DNA of 46,927 nt from Emcibacteraceae bacterium (GCA_028281625.1 JANQJN010000036.1:1-46927), one strand, 5' to 3'. Positions 26,016-36,684 are shown, counted from the first letter of the stretch. Translations and numbers: made by a program. The notes: generated by a model not told the origin, from the sequence alone.

Positions 26016-28745
26016 CTAAAGTCCCGCCTTCAAAACGTTCATCAGTTTTTCTTCTATTTGCTCCAGCTTCTTGTCGTTGGTAATTTTATGACCAAAAAGA
26101 TCGCGTACGAAGAAAACGGTAATCGCCCGCTCGCCATATGTTGCTATATGCGCGGAATTGATGGAAATTTTAAGATCCACCAGCACTTGCGACAAATCAA
26201 ACAGATAACCGATCCGGTCACGGCCATTTAGTTCAATCACTGTACGGCTGTTACTGGCCTTGTTATCAATCAGTACACGAGGGGCCACTTTGAATACATC
26301 TGTCCTGCGTTTTTTGACCCGCCTGCGATCAAACACTTCTCTCGGCTTAAGCGTACCGGCGAGAGTATCTTTGATATTCTGCTCCAGTTTTTCAAGCTTG
26401 GCCTTATCCTTAAAGACCTGTCCATCGGCATCTTGAATTCTGAATGTATCAAGCGCCATACCGTCTTTGGTAGTAAAAATTCTTGCATCCTGAATAGATG
26501 CACCACTAAGGGCTATGGCACCTGTAAGGCGAGAAAAAAGCCCTGGATGATCTTCAGCGTAGACGCTAAGCTCCGAGATATCTTGGAAATCATCAATATG
26601 AATATTGACCGTGAAATTATCGCCAAACTTGTCTGCCATATCAATCATCAGTGCGTTTCGCACCAAATCTTCGATGGCCACCGCCTGCCAATAGGTATTG
26701 TAAAAACGCTTAGCGTAATTTTCGAATTTTTCGTCGTCCCATTCCGTAAGGGCAACTTTCAAATCCTCTTTTACTCGGTCCACATGGTGGTTGGTTTCAT
26801 ATTTAACCTGACCACCCAGCAAATATTCCTCGGATCGACTGTATAAATCACGAAGCAGCTGCCCCTTCCAACCGTTCCACACTTTTGGCCCAACAGCGCG
26901 AATATCCACGACTGTAAGCACCAGCAGCAACCTTAGAAGCTCCGGACTTTGCACCTGTCCAGCAAAATCGGAAATGGTTTTTGGATCACTTAGGTCCCGC
27001 TTGAACGCAGAAAGTGTCATCAATAGATGCCAGCGCACCAACCAGGCAACGGACTCTGTCTCTGCTTCGGTAAGTCCAAAACGTGGACAGAGTTTATAGG
27101 CCACCTCTTCACCCAATATGGAATGGTCCCCTTTCCGGCCTTTGGCAATATCATGAAGAAAAACAGACAGATAAAGCACTCTGCGAGAAAGAATTTTATG
27201 GACGATTTCATTGGCCAGCGGATGTTCTTCAGCAAGCACACCGCGCTCAACTTCGGACGTAAGCTCAATGGCACGTATGGTATGTTCATCCACCGTATAA
27301 ACATGATACATGTCATATTGCATTTGCGCGACCACCCGGCCAAAGTCCGGCACAAAGCGACCAAGCACCCCAACTTCATTCATCAGGCGAAGAGCGAAAC
27401 CCGGACCTTCCTTGAAGGTCATAATCTCTAAAAACAGTTCGTTGGCACGCGGATCATTTCTGGTTCGCCCGCGAATAAGACGTAAATTTTGTCTGATCAT
27501 GCGCAGTGCCCTTGGATGAACATCAAGACCATATTTTTGCGCAACATAAAAAATTTCAATCATTTTAACCGGATCTTTTTCCAGAACAGCAGCATTCTTT
27601 ATGCTGATACGACTGCCCTCGATTGGAAATCCATCTGCGCTCGGAGACCGGAAAGAGAAGTTTGCAAGGCGTAGTTTTGGCTTACGTTTGTGCTTTTCTT
27701 CAAGATAAGCGCAGAATATCCGCGTTAGATCGCCAACATTCTTTGCGGTGAGAAAAAAGTGTTTCATAAAACGTTCAACACCCGACATATTGGGCCGGTC
27801 CGCATAATCAAATTTTTCGGCGAGTGTTTTTTGCACATCAAAAGTAATACGTTCTTCTGGTCTGCCAGCCATATAGTGAAGATGAAACCTCACTGCCCAA
27901 AGGAAATCCTCCGCCTTTTGAAATTCCCTGTATTCGTCGTCGGTGAACACGCCTTTTTTAACAACTTCGCTAACCCTATGAACTTTATAGATAAATTTCG
28001 CAATCCAGAAGAGAGTATGCAGATCTCGAAGACCGCCTTTTCCTTCTTTAAGGTTGGGCTCAACCACATAACGGGTATCCCCAAGTCGTTTGTGACGGTC
28101 GTCCCGTTCTTTTAGTTTTTGTTCAGTAAATTCCGGCGCATTACCTTTTACGATTTGCTTGTCATATTTTGAAATCAACTCGTCAAACAGGCTTTTCTCA
28201 CCCCAGATATAGCGCATTTCCAGAAGCGATGTCTTCACCGTTAAATCTGTATCGCAAAGTCGAATACTCTCGTCCACGGTTCTCACCGCATGGCCAACCA
28301 CAAAGCCCATATCCCAAAGCATATAAAGCATGTATTCGATCACCTGCTCACTCCAGGCGGTTTTCTTGTAGGGAAGAATGAACAATAGATCGATGTCGGA
28401 ATAAGGGGCCATTTCCTGACGGCCATATCCACCAAAGGCTGCAAGACAGAGCTTCTCGCTTTGTGTCGGATTGGGAACATGATAAATATAGTCCGTCACG
28501 ACATCGTAAAGCATATGGACTATTTCATCGGTGAGAAAACTTTGGGCATTTGCAAGATTTACCCCCGTTTCACCACTGTCGGCACGCGCACGAATTTTTT
28601 CAAAGCCATGATCATAAGCGTCTTTAAACAATTTAAGAAGCGGTGTTCTGATTTGATCAGAGCGATATTTATCTTTAATCGCCTCAAGCTTTTGCGCTTG
28701 ATCCTTGCGATCAAAAATGTCGCGATGATTTTTAATCCTGATCAT
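26016..28745 (-). CDS. glnD: [Protein-PII] uridylyltransferase/uridylyl-removing enzyme
   Basis: The 909-residue bifunctional nitrogen sensor adds and removes UMP on PII proteins in response to glutamine. The nucleotidyltransferase motif GGYGRQE is at 105-111 with metal-binding D117 and D119 in YSDIDLLF. The HD hydrolase domain shows H531-D532 in FLHDIAKG. Two ACT domains occupy about 735-905 and sense glutamine. Length and domain order are standard. It sits four bases after mutS and one base before murJ, the typical alphaproteobacterial order. Confidence 0.97.
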   Translation of the reverse strand: MIRIKNHRDIFDRKDQAQKLEAIKDKYRSDQIRTPLLKLFKDAYDHGFEKIRARADSGETGVNLANAQSFLTDEIVHMLYDVVTDYIYHVPNPTQSEKLCLAAFGGYGRQEMAPYSDIDLLFILPYKKTAWSEQVIEYMLYMLWDMGFVVGHAVRTVDESIRLCDTDLTVKTSLLEMRYIWGEKSLFDELISKYDKQIVKGNAPEFTEQKLKERDDRHKRLGDTRYVVEPNLKEGKGGLRDLHTLFWIAKFIYKVHRVSEVVKKGVFTDDEYREFQKAEDFLWAVRFHLHYMAGRPEERITFDVQKTLAEKFDYADRPNMSGVERFMKHFFLTAKNVGDLTRIFCAYLEEKHKRKPKLRLANFSFRSPSADGFPIEGSRISIKNAAVLEKDPVKMIEIFYVAQKYGLDVHPRALRMIRQNLRLIRGRTRNDPRANELFLEIMTFKEGPGFALRLMNEVGVLGRFVPDFGRVVAQMQYDMYHVYTVDEHTIRAIELTSEVERGVLAEEHPLANEIVHKILSRRVLYLSVFLHDIAKGRKGDHSILGEEVAYKLCPRFGLTEAETESVAWLVRWHLLMTLSAFKRDLSDPKTISDFAGQVQSPELLRLLLVLTVVDIRAVGPKVWNGWKGQLLRDLYSRSEEYLLGGQVKYETNHHVDRVKEDLKVALTEWDDEKFENYAKRFYNTYWQAVAIEDLVRNALMIDMADKFGDNFTVNIHIDDFQDISELSVYAEDHPGLFSRLTGAIALSGASIQDARIFTTKDGMALDTFRIQDADGQVFKDKAKLEKLEQNIKDTLAGTLKPREVFDRRRVKKRRTDVFKVAPRVLIDNKASNSRTVIELNGRDRIGYLFDLSQVLVDLKISINSAHIATYGERAITVFFVRDLFGHKITNDKKLEQIEEKLMNVLKAGL

Positions 28746-28749
28746 AAAT

Positions 28750-31470
28750 CTAGTTTGCCAAATCTCTTAATTTATAAAGTATTTCAAGGGCTTCCCTCGG
28801 GCTAAGGTCATCGGGATTTATACTGCCCAGCTCTTTTTCCAATTCCGATGGCCCAACTGGCTTTGCGTTCAACTTTTCTTGCATCACAGAAAATAATGGC
28901 AATTCAGCACTAAGAGCCTTCATCTTTTGCCCTTGTGCAACACCTTGCCCTTCATGTCCGCCCTGCTCCAGACTGTGAAGCACCTGTTTTGCCCGTTCGA
29001 CAACGACTTCCGGAAGTCCCGCAAGTTTTGCCACCTGAATACCATATGATCTGTCTGCGGAACCCTGCGCCACTTCATGAAGAAATATCACTTCACCGTC
29101 CCACTCTTTCACCTTCATATAATAAAGGGCTAAATGCTTAAGTTTCTCTGCCAGCGCTGTCATCTCATGATAATGTGTCGCAAATAAGCCCCGTGCCTTA
29201 TTAACTTCATGTAAGTGTTCCACTGCCGCCCAGGCAATCGATAGCCCATCATATGTGGCCGTACCCCGACCTATTTCATCAAGGATCACCAACGAACGTT
29301 CAGACGATTGATTAAGAATAGCCGCTGTTTCAACCATTTCCACCATGAAAGTTGAACGCCCACGCGCAAGATCATCGGATGCACCGACACGGCTGAAAAG
29401 CCGGTCCACAATTCCAATATGCGCTTTTCGCGCAGGTACAAAGCTTCCCATTTGAGCAAGGATCGCGATAAGAGCATTTTGCCTTAGAAAAGTACTTTTA
29501 CCCGCCATATTCGGCCCTGTAATCAGCCAAAGACAGTTTTCTTCACCAAGATCGCAGTCATTAGCCACGAAATTGCCTTCAAGGTTTTTCTTCAAAGACG
29601 CTTCCACAACAGGATGGCGTCCACCCTCCACTTCAAACGAAAGACTGTCGTCAACGACCGGGCGAATATAATTATTCTGCACCGCAAGCTCTGCCAGTGC
29701 AGATCCTGTATCAAGCATAGCAAGTGCGGACGACGCCAGAATAATTGCTTCCCAATCGCCAAGCACTTTAACAACAAGTTTCTCAAACAGTTCATGCTCC
29801 AGACTTAACGCCCTGTCAGCGGCTTGCCCAATTTTACCAGCCAGCTCCGCGAGTTCAGGCGAATTAAAACGAACCGCATTGGCAAGTGTCTGACGGTGGA
29901 TAAATTCTTCATTGAGCGGCGCCGTCATCAATTTATCTGCATGTAGCGCCGTGACCTCAACAAAATACCCAAGCACATTGTTATATTTTATCTTTAGCCC
30001 GTTAATGCCGGTTTTTTCACGGTAACTCACTTCAAGTGCAGCGATCAGACGCTTACTTTCGCTTTTTAAAGTTTGAAATTCGTCAAGAGGTGGATGATAT
30101 CCTTTAGCGATGAAATTGCCATCCCGAATAATGAGCGGCGGATCAGGTAGTAACGCCCTTCGCAGCTCATCAACAATGGCTGCATGGTCGCCAAAATTTT
30201 TAAGAATTTTTTCCAAATGATCAGCGTGATGGCTAATCTGACCCTCGGCTCTCGCAATATTTTGCTCGATAATTTGGCGAATATGAAAAGACTGGTCAAG
30301 TGCATCCCTTACCGCAGCAAGGTCCCGTGGTCCACCGCGACCGACCGAAAGACGCGACATGGCCCGTTCAAGATCCGGACAGCTTTTTAATAGTCCACGC
30401 AGTTGGTTTCTAAGTGCCTCTTCATTCAAAAAATAGCCGACGAGGTCAAGCCTTTGATTAATTTCTTCAGGATCCGTAAGTGGAGCACTTAGATAACTGC
30501 CCAACAGCCGCGCACCTGCACCGGTGATTGTTTTATCGATTGTCGCAAGAAGGCTACCCTGCTTTTCCCCTGATAGCGTTCTGTTAAGCTCGAGATTGCG
30601 CCTTGTCGATCCATCAATCAACATGACCGCATCTTCACCTACCAGCTTGGGCCGCTTGAGCTTAGGCATTTTCCCTTTTTGGGTTTCTTCTAAATAACTG
30701 ATCAGTGCACCGCAGGCCGCTAGTTCGGCGCGACCGAAAGCACCAACGCCATCAAGGGTGTTTACCTCATACACTTCTTTTAGTTTCTTTTCAGCAACAC
30801 CGCTATCAAACAGACTCCGTTCAACTGGGCTGATGATATGCTGAAAATCGTCCAGAACATCCACCAGATCGCCTTTATCAAGTAAATGAAACGGAACAAT
30901 TAGCTCCCCCGCTTGCAATCGTGCAAGCTCGGCATCCAGGTTTGCTGGCATCATTTTGCTGACATAAAAATCGCCAGTAGTAATATCAAGCCAAGATAGT
31001 GCGTATTTCCCTTGTGCCGATGATAGCGCCGCCAGATAATTATGGGCTCTGGCATCCAACAGGTTTTCTTCCGTGATGGTGCCAGGGGTTACCAGGCGGA
31101 TCACATCGCGCTTCACCACCGCTTTGCTACCTCTTTTTTTAGCTTCTGCAGGATCTTCCATTTGCTCGCAGACAGCAACTTTGAAGCCTTTACCAATCAA
31201 TCGGGAAAGATAGTTTTCGGCCGCGTGGACGGGTACACCACACATGGGGATGTCTTCCTCCATATGTTTACCGCGTTTGGTAAGTGTAATATCAAGGGCC
31301 GCAGATGCCTTTACGGCATCATCAAAGAACAGTTCGTAAAAATCCCCCATGCGATAAAAAAGAAGATATTCCTGATGCTGTTCCTTGAGTTTAAGGAACT
31401 GCTCCATCATTGGCGTGGTCTTACTTCCCACTTTCTTTTTCGCTTTTTTCTCTGTTACTTGACTGGTCAT
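28750..31470 (-). CDS. mutS: DNA mismatch repair protein MutS
   Basis: The 906-residue MutS1 has the mismatch-reading F44-Y-E46 motif in GDFYELFFD, connector, lever and clamp regions. The ATPase has Walker [10 protein letters not shown] at 652-660 and a [12 protein letters not shown] signature about 80 residues later. The C-terminal ~60 residues carry the helix used for tetramerisation. It recognises base mismatches and recruits MutL. First gene of mutS-glnD-murJ, starting at an ATG preceded by GGGCAGGA. Confidence 0.97.
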   Translation of the reverse strand: MTSQVTEKKAKKKVGSKTTPMMEQFLKLKEQHQEYLLFYRMGDFYELFFDDAVKASAALDITLTKRGKHMEEDIPMCGVPVHAAENYLSRLIGKGFKVAVCEQMEDPAEAKKRGSKAVVKRDVIRLVTPGTITEENLLDARAHNYLAALSSAQGKYALSWLDITTGDFYVSKMMPANLDAELARLQAGELIVPFHLLDKGDLVDVLDDFQHIISPVERSLFDSGVAEKKLKEVYEVNTLDGVGAFGRAELAACGALISYLEETQKGKMPKLKRPKLVGEDAVMLIDGSTRRNLELNRTLSGEKQGSLLATIDKTITGAGARLLGSYLSAPLTDPEEINQRLDLVGYFLNEEALRNQLRGLLKSCPDLERAMSRLSVGRGGPRDLAAVRDALDQSFHIRQIIEQNIARAEGQISHHADHLEKILKNFGDHAAIVDELRRALLPDPPLIIRDGNFIAKGYHPPLDEFQTLKSESKRLIAALEVSYREKTGINGLKIKYNNVLGYFVEVTALHADKLMTAPLNEEFIHRQTLANAVRFNSPELAELAGKIGQAADRALSLEHELFEKLVVKVLGDWEAIILASSALAMLDTGSALAELAVQNNYIRPVVDDSLSFEVEGGRHPVVEASLKKNLEGNFVANDCDLGEENCLWLITGPNMAGKSTFLRQNALIAILAQMGSFVPARKAHIGIVDRLFSRVGASDDLARGRSTFMVEMVETAAILNQSSERSLVILDEIGRGTATYDGLSIAWAAVEHLHEVNKARGLFATHYHEMTALAEKLKHLALYYMKVKEWDGEVIFLHEVAQGSADRSYGIQVAKLAGLPEVVVERAKQVLHSLEQGGHEGQGVAQGQKMKALSAELPLFSVMQEKLNAKPVGPSELEKELGSINPDDLSPREALEILYKLRDLAN

Positions 31471-31514
31471 GTCCTGCCCAAAGACTAATGTTATTAATAA
31501 TTAATGGATTCTAC

Positions 31515-32345
31515 TTAGTCATCCCAAAGGGATAAATATCTGCTTTCTAACCGATCAATGGGCAGCAGGATAAACACATCGGTGGTGCCAAATTGTTCGT
31601 CAATTACAGCACCATCACCAATATAACACCCAAGCCTTAAGTACCCCCTGATGAGTGGTGCCAGCGCACGGATTGCCTGTTTACGATTATATTCCCCATC
31701 CACGAAATAATCCATTCTCTGATATAAATCTTTTACGGCAGGAATGTTATATTCATCCGGCGTTTTGTGTTGGTCATAAAGATAGCTGAGCGGAAGCTCA
31801 AGCGCGTTTTGGTTTGTGCCTGGAAGGCTCGCGCAACCGAAAAGGTAGGCTATTTTATGCTTATCAATATATCGCGCTATAAACTTCCACATAAGATGCA
31901 TAACTGCATTTGTACGATATTCTTCTTTAACGCAGCTACGTCCCAGCTCAAGTAGCTGTCTATCCCCCATGAGTTTTCTGAAATGCGTATTATAAAGACT
32001 TGTAAGATCAAATTCGGATGAAGAATAAAAATCTTCTTTTTTGTCGACTAATTCTTCGCGCAGCAAACGGTAGGTTGCGATAACGCGATCATCACCAGTT
32101 TTTGAATTGTCAAAAGCAAGTAAATGGTCACAAATCTCGTCAAACTCATCAAAATCCCTTTTCTCACTTTCAACAACGTCGCATGGAGTTGCGTTCATTT
32201 CTTCAAAGAATATTTTGTACCGAAGCCTTTGGCCGGCTTCAATTTCCTGAATGCTACGTGCGAGCCTCACCTCAAAATCGCCGCTGATTACACATATTGG
32301 GTCATCATCATTTATTTTTTTATATTTTTGCGCAGCAATATTCAT
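31515..32345 (-). CDS. OlsB-like GNAT acyltransferase (ornithine lipid/hemolysin-like)
   Basis: The product is 276 residues from the ATG at 32345, preferred because the next 27 upstream codons look unlike the family. The sequence EVRLARSIQEIEAGQRLRYKIFFEEM and the central LELGRSCVKEEYRTNAVMHLMWKFIARY are characteristic of the OlsB/ putative hemolysin acyltransferase family. OlsB attaches a 3-hydroxy fatty acid from ACP to ornithine. A partner OlsA acyltransferase is not adjacent, although a PlsC-family gene is at 16.7-17.5 kb. Ornithine lipids are used by many Alphaproteobacteria under phosphate limitation, so that role is likely but not certain. Confidence 0.85.
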   Translation of the reverse strand: MNIAAQKYKKINDDDPICVISGDFEVRLARSIQEIEAGQRLRYKIFFEEMNATPCDVVESEKRDFDEFDEICDHLLAFDNSKTGDDRVIATYRLLREELVDKKEDFYSSSEFDLTSLYNTHFRKLMGDRQLLELGRSCVKEEYRTNAVMHLMWKFIARYIDKHKIAYLFGCASLPGTNQNALELPLSYLYDQHKTPDEYNIPAVKDLYQRMDYFVDGEYNRKQAIRALAPLIRGYLRLGCYIGDGAVIDEQFGTTDVFILLPIDRLESRYLSLWDD

Positions 32346-32482
32346 AAAGACCGTGTACCTTTTTAAGTTCCCCAGTTTTACCGAAACTGAGAAATGATAT
32401 AGCCAATTGAAGCATGTACCAAACAATTTTTTAAGAGATTTTTACAATACTAAAGTTACGCGAAAACGGCTATCATGGCGAT

Positions 32483-32878
32483 ATGACCATCGACAAAGAC
32501 GTATATAGGGGAAAATGTGAGGTATGCGGCGCGTCCGCGCCTGTACACTTGATGCCGCACCCCGAATATAAGTGTCGTTTTTGTGGATTTAAGAAGGTTT
32601 TTTCCGAAGATAATATCTATGACAATGATGATCTATGTTTTGCAAAAGATGTGAATCTTTTCTTTAAAAAAAAGCGAGACTTGACGATGCGTGGCGAAAC
32701 ATTTGAACTGGTCGTCCCCGTAAAACGCTTTTACAAAGAACCTGCACCCCTGCCCGGGCAGGTCAATTTTTTCAAATCAAAAAACATTATGTTCCTTCTG
32801 GAGCAGCACGGTTTTCAATTGGTGAGCCGAAAATCACGCTTTTCAACGGCATTATGCCTCATCGTGCGCAAGGTCTGA
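32483..32878 (+). CDS. Zinc-ribbon protein resembling a methyltransferase without its SAM-binding core
   Basis: This 131-residue protein begins at the ATG at 32483. The N-terminus has a four-Cys zinc ribbon, C-x2-C (CEVCG) and C-x2-C (CRFCG), 18 residues apart. The last 45 residues (PLPGQVNFFKSKNIMFLLEQHGFQ) resemble the final strand-helix of zinc-finger SAM methyltransferases, where a related FF/FS-x-K-x-L-x-x-L-L-E-x-x-GF motif follows the catalytic fold. The glycine-rich SAM loop and Rossmann core between them are absent, and the middle is only ~60 residues. It may be a deletion derivative or a small adaptor protein. Its 3' end overlaps the convergent ampG-like gene by 27 bases. Confidence 0.6.
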   Translation: MTIDKDVYRGKCEVCGASAPVHLMPHPEYKCRFCGFKKVFSEDNIYDNDDLCFAKDVNLFFKKKRDLTMRGETFELVVPVKRFYKEPAPLPGQVNFFKSKNIMFLLEQHGFQLVSRKSRFSTALCLIVRKV

Positions 32879-34231
32879 TTGCTTTTTATCCAGATTTTCA
32901 ATTTTCTTGATCCAAAAGAGCAACAGCACACCTGGAACAGCTAAAATTGCAGTGATGATGAAGAACCAGAACCAGCCTGTCGCTTCGACGATGTAACCAC
33001 TTGGGGACGATAAGATTTTAACGGTAAACTGGTTTAGCGCACTGAGCAACGCAAATTGGGTTACCGTAAAGGAGCGATTGCAAAGAAGTGACAAATACGC
33101 CACCAGTACGGTTGCCCCCATCCCGGTCGCAAAATTCTCAAATCCCATAGTAAAGGCAAGGAAATAAGGGTTTGTACCAACGACATATAAAGCAGAAAAA
33201 GCAAGATTGGATGCCAGTTGCAAAATAGCGCATATCAGCAGGGCTCGCCACAAACCAACTTTGCTCATGAGAGCGCCACCTACCGCAAAACCAGCCAATA
33301 ATGCCCAAAAACCTACCAGTTTGCCGGAATTGGCAATCACAATGTCATCAAACCCCAGGGAAAGAAAATACTTCGTTTGCAGTGAAATCGCCAGGCTATC
33401 ACCCAGCTTATAAAATACCGCAAATAACAAAAATACATACCAGCCGCGACGGGTTAGAAACTCTTGAAACGGCGCAACAACTGTCATGTAAAACCAAGCA
33501 GAATATTCACGAAACTTACCTGAACCTACATCCCTTTTTTCAAGGATTTCTTCTAATTCTGCCTCGATTTTCAGTTTCTCTTCGGTAATTTTTGGTTGTG
33601 GTTCGCGCATAAGCAATGCTGCAGTTATCCCCACTACCATTGTGAAACTGCCCAGGATGAACAAAAGTGACCAGTCTATTTCCAACAGCGTATAGACGTA
33701 AATCACGCCGACTGAAAAAACGATACCTGCAATCCTGTAACCATAAATATAATAGGCAGCACCAGCAGCCTGCTCGTCATCTTCAAGTACTTCAATTCGG
33801 AAGCCATCGATAACAATATCCTGTGTTGCACCAAACAATGCGATAAAGAAGGCAACCATATAGGTTTCTGAATAATTATCGAGTGGAGACGTAAATCCTA
33901 GCCAGGCAATGCTGCAAGCCAGTAGCGCTTGCGACAATATAAGCCAGCTTCGCCGCTGTCCTAACAGCTTGTTAAGTATTGGAAGTTTTACCTGATCAAC
34001 CAATGGCGACCAGAGAAACTTTATGGTGTATGGGAGTCCAGCTGCTGCAAGCAAACTAATCTCACTAGGACTAAGGTCAATTTTGGATACCCAGTAACTA
34101 AGCGCACCAGTGAGAACACCATAAGGAACACCAGAAGAAAATCCCAGAAACAGGATCGCTAGCACCTTTGGCTTTAAATACACCATCAGCGCTTCGCCTG
34201 TATTTTTTTCTACCTGAGATTCCTGTGACAA
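32852..34231 (-). CDS. AmpG-like MFS permease
   Basis: The 459-residue protein has about 12 transmembrane segments. The start of the fold, LAILFLGFSSGVPYGVLTGALSYWVSKIDLS, followed by PYTIKFLWSPLVDQ and the QRRSW loop, is the signature of the AmpG branch of MFS permeases. These import anhydro-muropeptides released from peptidoglycan for recycling. Substrate inference is from family only. It lies downstream of a TetR gene (77-base gap) in the same direction, which may control it. Two in-frame ATGs (34231 and codon 16) are possible starts; the second is closer to the conserved N-terminus. Confidence 0.87.
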   Translation of the reverse strand: MSQESQVEKNTGEALMVYLKPKVLAILFLGFSSGVPYGVLTGALSYWVSKIDLSPSEISLLAAAGLPYTIKFLWSPLVDQVKLPILNKLLGQRRSWLILSQALLACSIAWLGFTSPLDNYSETYMVAFFIALFGATQDIVIDGFRIEVLEDDEQAAGAAYYIYGYRIAGIVFSVGVIYVYTLLEIDWSLLFILGSFTMVVGITAALLMREPQPKITEEKLKIEAELEEILEKRDVGSGKFREYSAWFYMTVVAPFQEFLTRRGWYVFLLFAVFYKLGDSLAISLQTKYFLSLGFDDIVIANSGKLVGFWALLAGFAVGGALMSKVGLWRALLICAILQLASNLAFSALYVVGTNPYFLAFTMGFENFATGMGATVLVAYLSLLCNRSFTVTQFALLSALNQFTVKILSSPSGYIVEATGWFWFFIITAILAVPGVLLLFWIKKIENLDKKQSDLAHDEA

Positions 34232-34308
34232 AAATATTACTCTGAATGTTTATCTTAACACAGAGTGGCCGATGATTGTGGCGAGGTCAAGACCCATTAC
34301 ATGGCCAA

Positions 34309-34866
34309 TTACATAGACCGTATCCAGGACCGAAGCTGGATAAGTTGACTTTTAAACATTTGCGCGTCTCCTGTCACTTTCACGAGCAGCAGAAGTCCGC
34401 TCACAGCAGCCATCAGCCGATCTCCCTGATCAACAGCAGATTCGGTTTTCAGCATGATGATAAACTGCTCATCAAGCCATTCATGCATCATTTCCAGAGT
34501 CTCAATGGCAGATTCCGCAAGATCATTATCGAGATTTCGAACATCGTAATAGAGGTTGAAAATCGGATGACCCTCTGCTGCAAGGCTGTCCGCATTTTCG
34601 TATAAGTCATCCAGAAAAAGGCTAAGGCGCTGTCGGCAATTATCATTTTCATCATATTTTTTAAAGGTTCTTTTGAGTTCCTGAGAATAGGACTTGAGCA
34701 CCTTCAGACAACATTCTTCAAGGGATGAGAAACATTCATCAAATTCATCGGCACTTACCTTCGCGGCCTTAATAATATGTTCAGCTTCGGACGCATTATA
34801 GCCACGCTTTTGAAATTCTTCTTTGGCAGCGCTTATTATTGTTGTTGACGTTGCTCGTTTATTCAT
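34309..34866 (-). CDS. TetR-family transcriptional regulator
   Basis: The 185-residue protein has an N-terminal TetR HTH (about 6-50: TIISAAKEEFQKRGYNASEAEHIIKAAKVSADEFDECF) with a somewhat divergent recognition helix, and an all-helical ligand domain. No ligand can be read. It is 77 bases upstream of the ampG-like permease gene in the same direction, so a shared transcript or local control is likely. A short palindrome CCACAGTGG (34896-34904) lies upstream but is too weak to call an operator. Confidence 0.8.
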   Translation of the reverse strand: MNKRATSTTIISAAKEEFQKRGYNASEAEHIIKAAKVSADEFDECFSSLEECCLKVLKSYSQELKRTFKKYDENDNCRQRLSLFLDDLYENADSLAAEGHPIFNLYYDVRNLDNDLAESAIETLEMMHEWLDEQFIIMLKTESAVDQGDRLMAAVSGLLLLVKVTGDAQMFKSQLIQLRSWIRSM

Positions 34867-35065
34867 ATGTACCCCTTAAGCCATTAGCACAAATGCCACA
34901 GTGGTAGCCTAGCACTAAAATTCTAGTCCATAATTTTACGCGTATATTTACTTTGAATTGACTGCTGAGAAATGATCCTAATCGAAGGATACTAACTTTT
35001 TATTATATTTAATTAAAAATGTTACGGAATTAAGGCTACTTGAAATCGGCGCCTTCTCAAAGCAT

Positions 35066-35091
35066 AAAAAAAGCCGCTTGAAAAAGCGGCT
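35066..35091 (-). terminator. Intrinsic terminator of rpmB
   Basis: On the minus strand the stem AGCCGCTT/AAGCGGCT (35091-35084 and 35079-35072), with a 4-base loop, is followed by TTTTTT at 35071-35066. It is GC-rich with a good U tract, starting 26 bases after the rpmB stop. Confidence 0.9.
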
Positions 35092-35116
35092 CTTCGAAAT
35101 TCTTATCAAACAGCAA

Positions 35117-35404
35117 TTAGGCAGCAGCCAATTTTTTCTTGATGCTTTTTTTCAGGCGTCTTGCTTTAAGCGACAGGTTTGTGTCATTTGCCTTAACAAG
35201 GAAATTATCAAGTCCGCCATTATGCTCGACACTGCGAAGAGCATGTGCAGAAATTTTCATCTTAACAGATTGACCAAGAGCGTCGCTCATCAGTGTCACT
35301 TTAGTAAGATTCGGACGGAATTTACGACGGGTTCTGTTAAGCGCATGGCTTACATTGTTACCGCTCATTACAGCTTTGCCTGTTAGTTCACATACACGTG
35401 ACAT
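35117..35404 (-). CDS. rpmB: 50S ribosomal protein L28
   Basis: The 95-residue basic protein begins [23 protein letters not shown] and continues with [12 protein letters not shown], characteristic of L28 in the alphaproteobacterial form with a C-terminal Ala/Lys tail. It is a component of the large ribosomal subunit. It is monocistronic: its own promoter at 35487-35515 and a strong terminator directly after. Confidence 0.97.
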   Translation of the reverse strand: MSRVCELTGKAVMSGNNVSHALNRTRRKFRPNLTKVTLMSDALGQSVKMKISAHALRSVEHNGGLDNFLVKANDTNLSLKARRLKKSIKKKLAAA

Positions 35405-35486
35405 CGTTTTTTCCTTAACTTAAATTCGTATCTTTCAAGGCTCATCCATGAGAATCGTCATGGGGCCATTTAAAACTTGAAAGCGG

Positions 35487-35515
35487 TATATAGGGGAAAG
35501 CAATATGTACGTCAA
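35487..35515 (-). promoter_or_regulatory. Promoter of rpmB
   Basis: On the minus strand TTGACG (35515-35510) and TATATA (35492-35487) are separated by exactly 17 bases. The start would be near 35480, leaving a ~75-base leader that includes a small CTCAT/ATGAG hairpin. Confidence 0.75.
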
Positions 35516-35672
35516 GAAATATAAGCTGTTTTTTGATATTTTTTTGTGCTTCAAATATCAAGTGTTTTTAAAGGATTCGCTTATAATTTTAGGTCGTCAA
35601 TCGGCCACTTTGACCAATCGCGTCGCGCAGGATATATTAGCTACAAATAATAGTTAGGTGGGAAGGTTATTT

Positions 35673-36665
35673 ATGGGAAGTTTGAAGAAAGTGGGCGTAG
35701 TGGCGATACTGTTGGCGGTATTGGCATTTGTTTATCCAACTGACTATAGTTCCTATCTTATTCCATTTGAAGATAAGGTTTATGAAATTGTAGGTGAAAA
35801 TCTTGAAGCCGAAGTAATTGCCGAAGGTTTTACCTTTACTGAAGGACCTGCCTGGCATGCGGAACTCGGTAAACTTTATTTTTCAGATATAGCGGAAAAT
35901 AAGGTGTATATCTGGTCAGAAATGGATGGCACGACGCTGGAACTTGATCCTTCAGGAACTAATGAAAATATTGAAGGTTTTAGTCAACCAGGCATAAATG
36001 GTATTTTGGTAGTCCCCGAAACCGGTCAGCTCCTAGTCGCAAATCATGGCCTGCGCTCATTACAGTTTATTGATCCGGCAAGTAAAGGTCGACTAACGTT
36101 GACCAATGGCTTTCAAGGCAAAAAATTTAATAGTCCCAATGATATAACCCTTTCTCGCGATGACGCCATATATTTTACTGACCCGCCTTACGGCCTTGCG
36201 GGCTGGAATAATTCTCCACTTAAGGAATTAGGGTTTAATGGGGTTTATAAGCTTTCGCCCGATGGGGACGTCACTCTGATAGACGATAGCTTATCGATGC
36301 CAAATGGTATTCATCTCACCCCTGATGAAGATTTTCTCTATGTCGCAGTTTCAGAAGCCATAAGTCCCGCCATCTATCGCTATCAAAAACAGACCGACGG
36401 CAGTTATGGGAACCGACAACTTTGGTTTGACGGCCGGCCTTATCTTGAAGATCGATATATTGGTACAACTGATGGCCTAACAGTCAGCTCAGACGGAATG
36501 GTCTTCGCAACTGGACCCGGTGGTGTTTTTATTATTGAACCGGAAGGCAAAGTGCTAGGACTTATCGCTTTTGACAGACCAGCGGCCAATTGTACGCTTG
36601 GGGAAGATGAAAAAAGCCTGTTTGTCACCGTTTCAAATCGAGTTGTTCGTATAAGACTACGCTGA
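35673..36665 (+). CDS. SMP-30/gluconolactonase/LRE-like beta-propeller protein
   Basis: The product is 330 residues from the ATG at 35673, preferred over an upstream GTG because GGAAGG is six bases before it. A hydrophobic N-terminus (7-20) predicts export or anchoring. The propeller carries the family metal-site pattern: E57 in TEGPAWH, an Asn in SPNDITL and an Asp in PNGIHLTPDEDFLY. Relatives hydrolyse lactones or phosphotriesters with a bound divalent metal. It is followed, 19 bases later, by a lipoprotein amidohydrolase gene, so a joint role in lactone or acyl-amide hydrolysis outside the cytoplasm is plausible but unproven. Confidence 0.86.
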   Translation: MGSLKKVGVVAILLAVLAFVYPTDYSSYLIPFEDKVYEIVGENLEAEVIAEGFTFTEGPAWHAELGKLYFSDIAENKVYIWSEMDGTTLELDPSGTNENIEGFSQPGINGILVVPETGQLLVANHGLRSLQFIDPASKGRLTLTNGFQGKKFNSPNDITLSRDDAIYFTDPPYGLAGWNNSPLKELGFNGVYKLSPDGDVTLIDDSLSMPNGIHLTPDEDFLYVAVSEAISPAIYRYQKQTDGSYGNRQLWFDGRPYLEDRYIGTTDGLTVSSDGMVFATGPGGVFIIEPEGKVLGLIAFDRPAANCTLGEDEKSLFVTVSNRVVRIRLR

Positions 36666-36684
36666 GAGTTTGAGGGAGGGAAAA

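Noticed and set aside
34896-34904. CCACAGTGG palindrome upstream of the tetR gene at 34.3-34.9 kb
   Set aside because: Only 4-bp arms, which occur often by chance; no second copy near.
35078-35386. Plus-strand 102-residue ORF
   Set aside because: It is the antisense shadow of rpmB and of its terminator.
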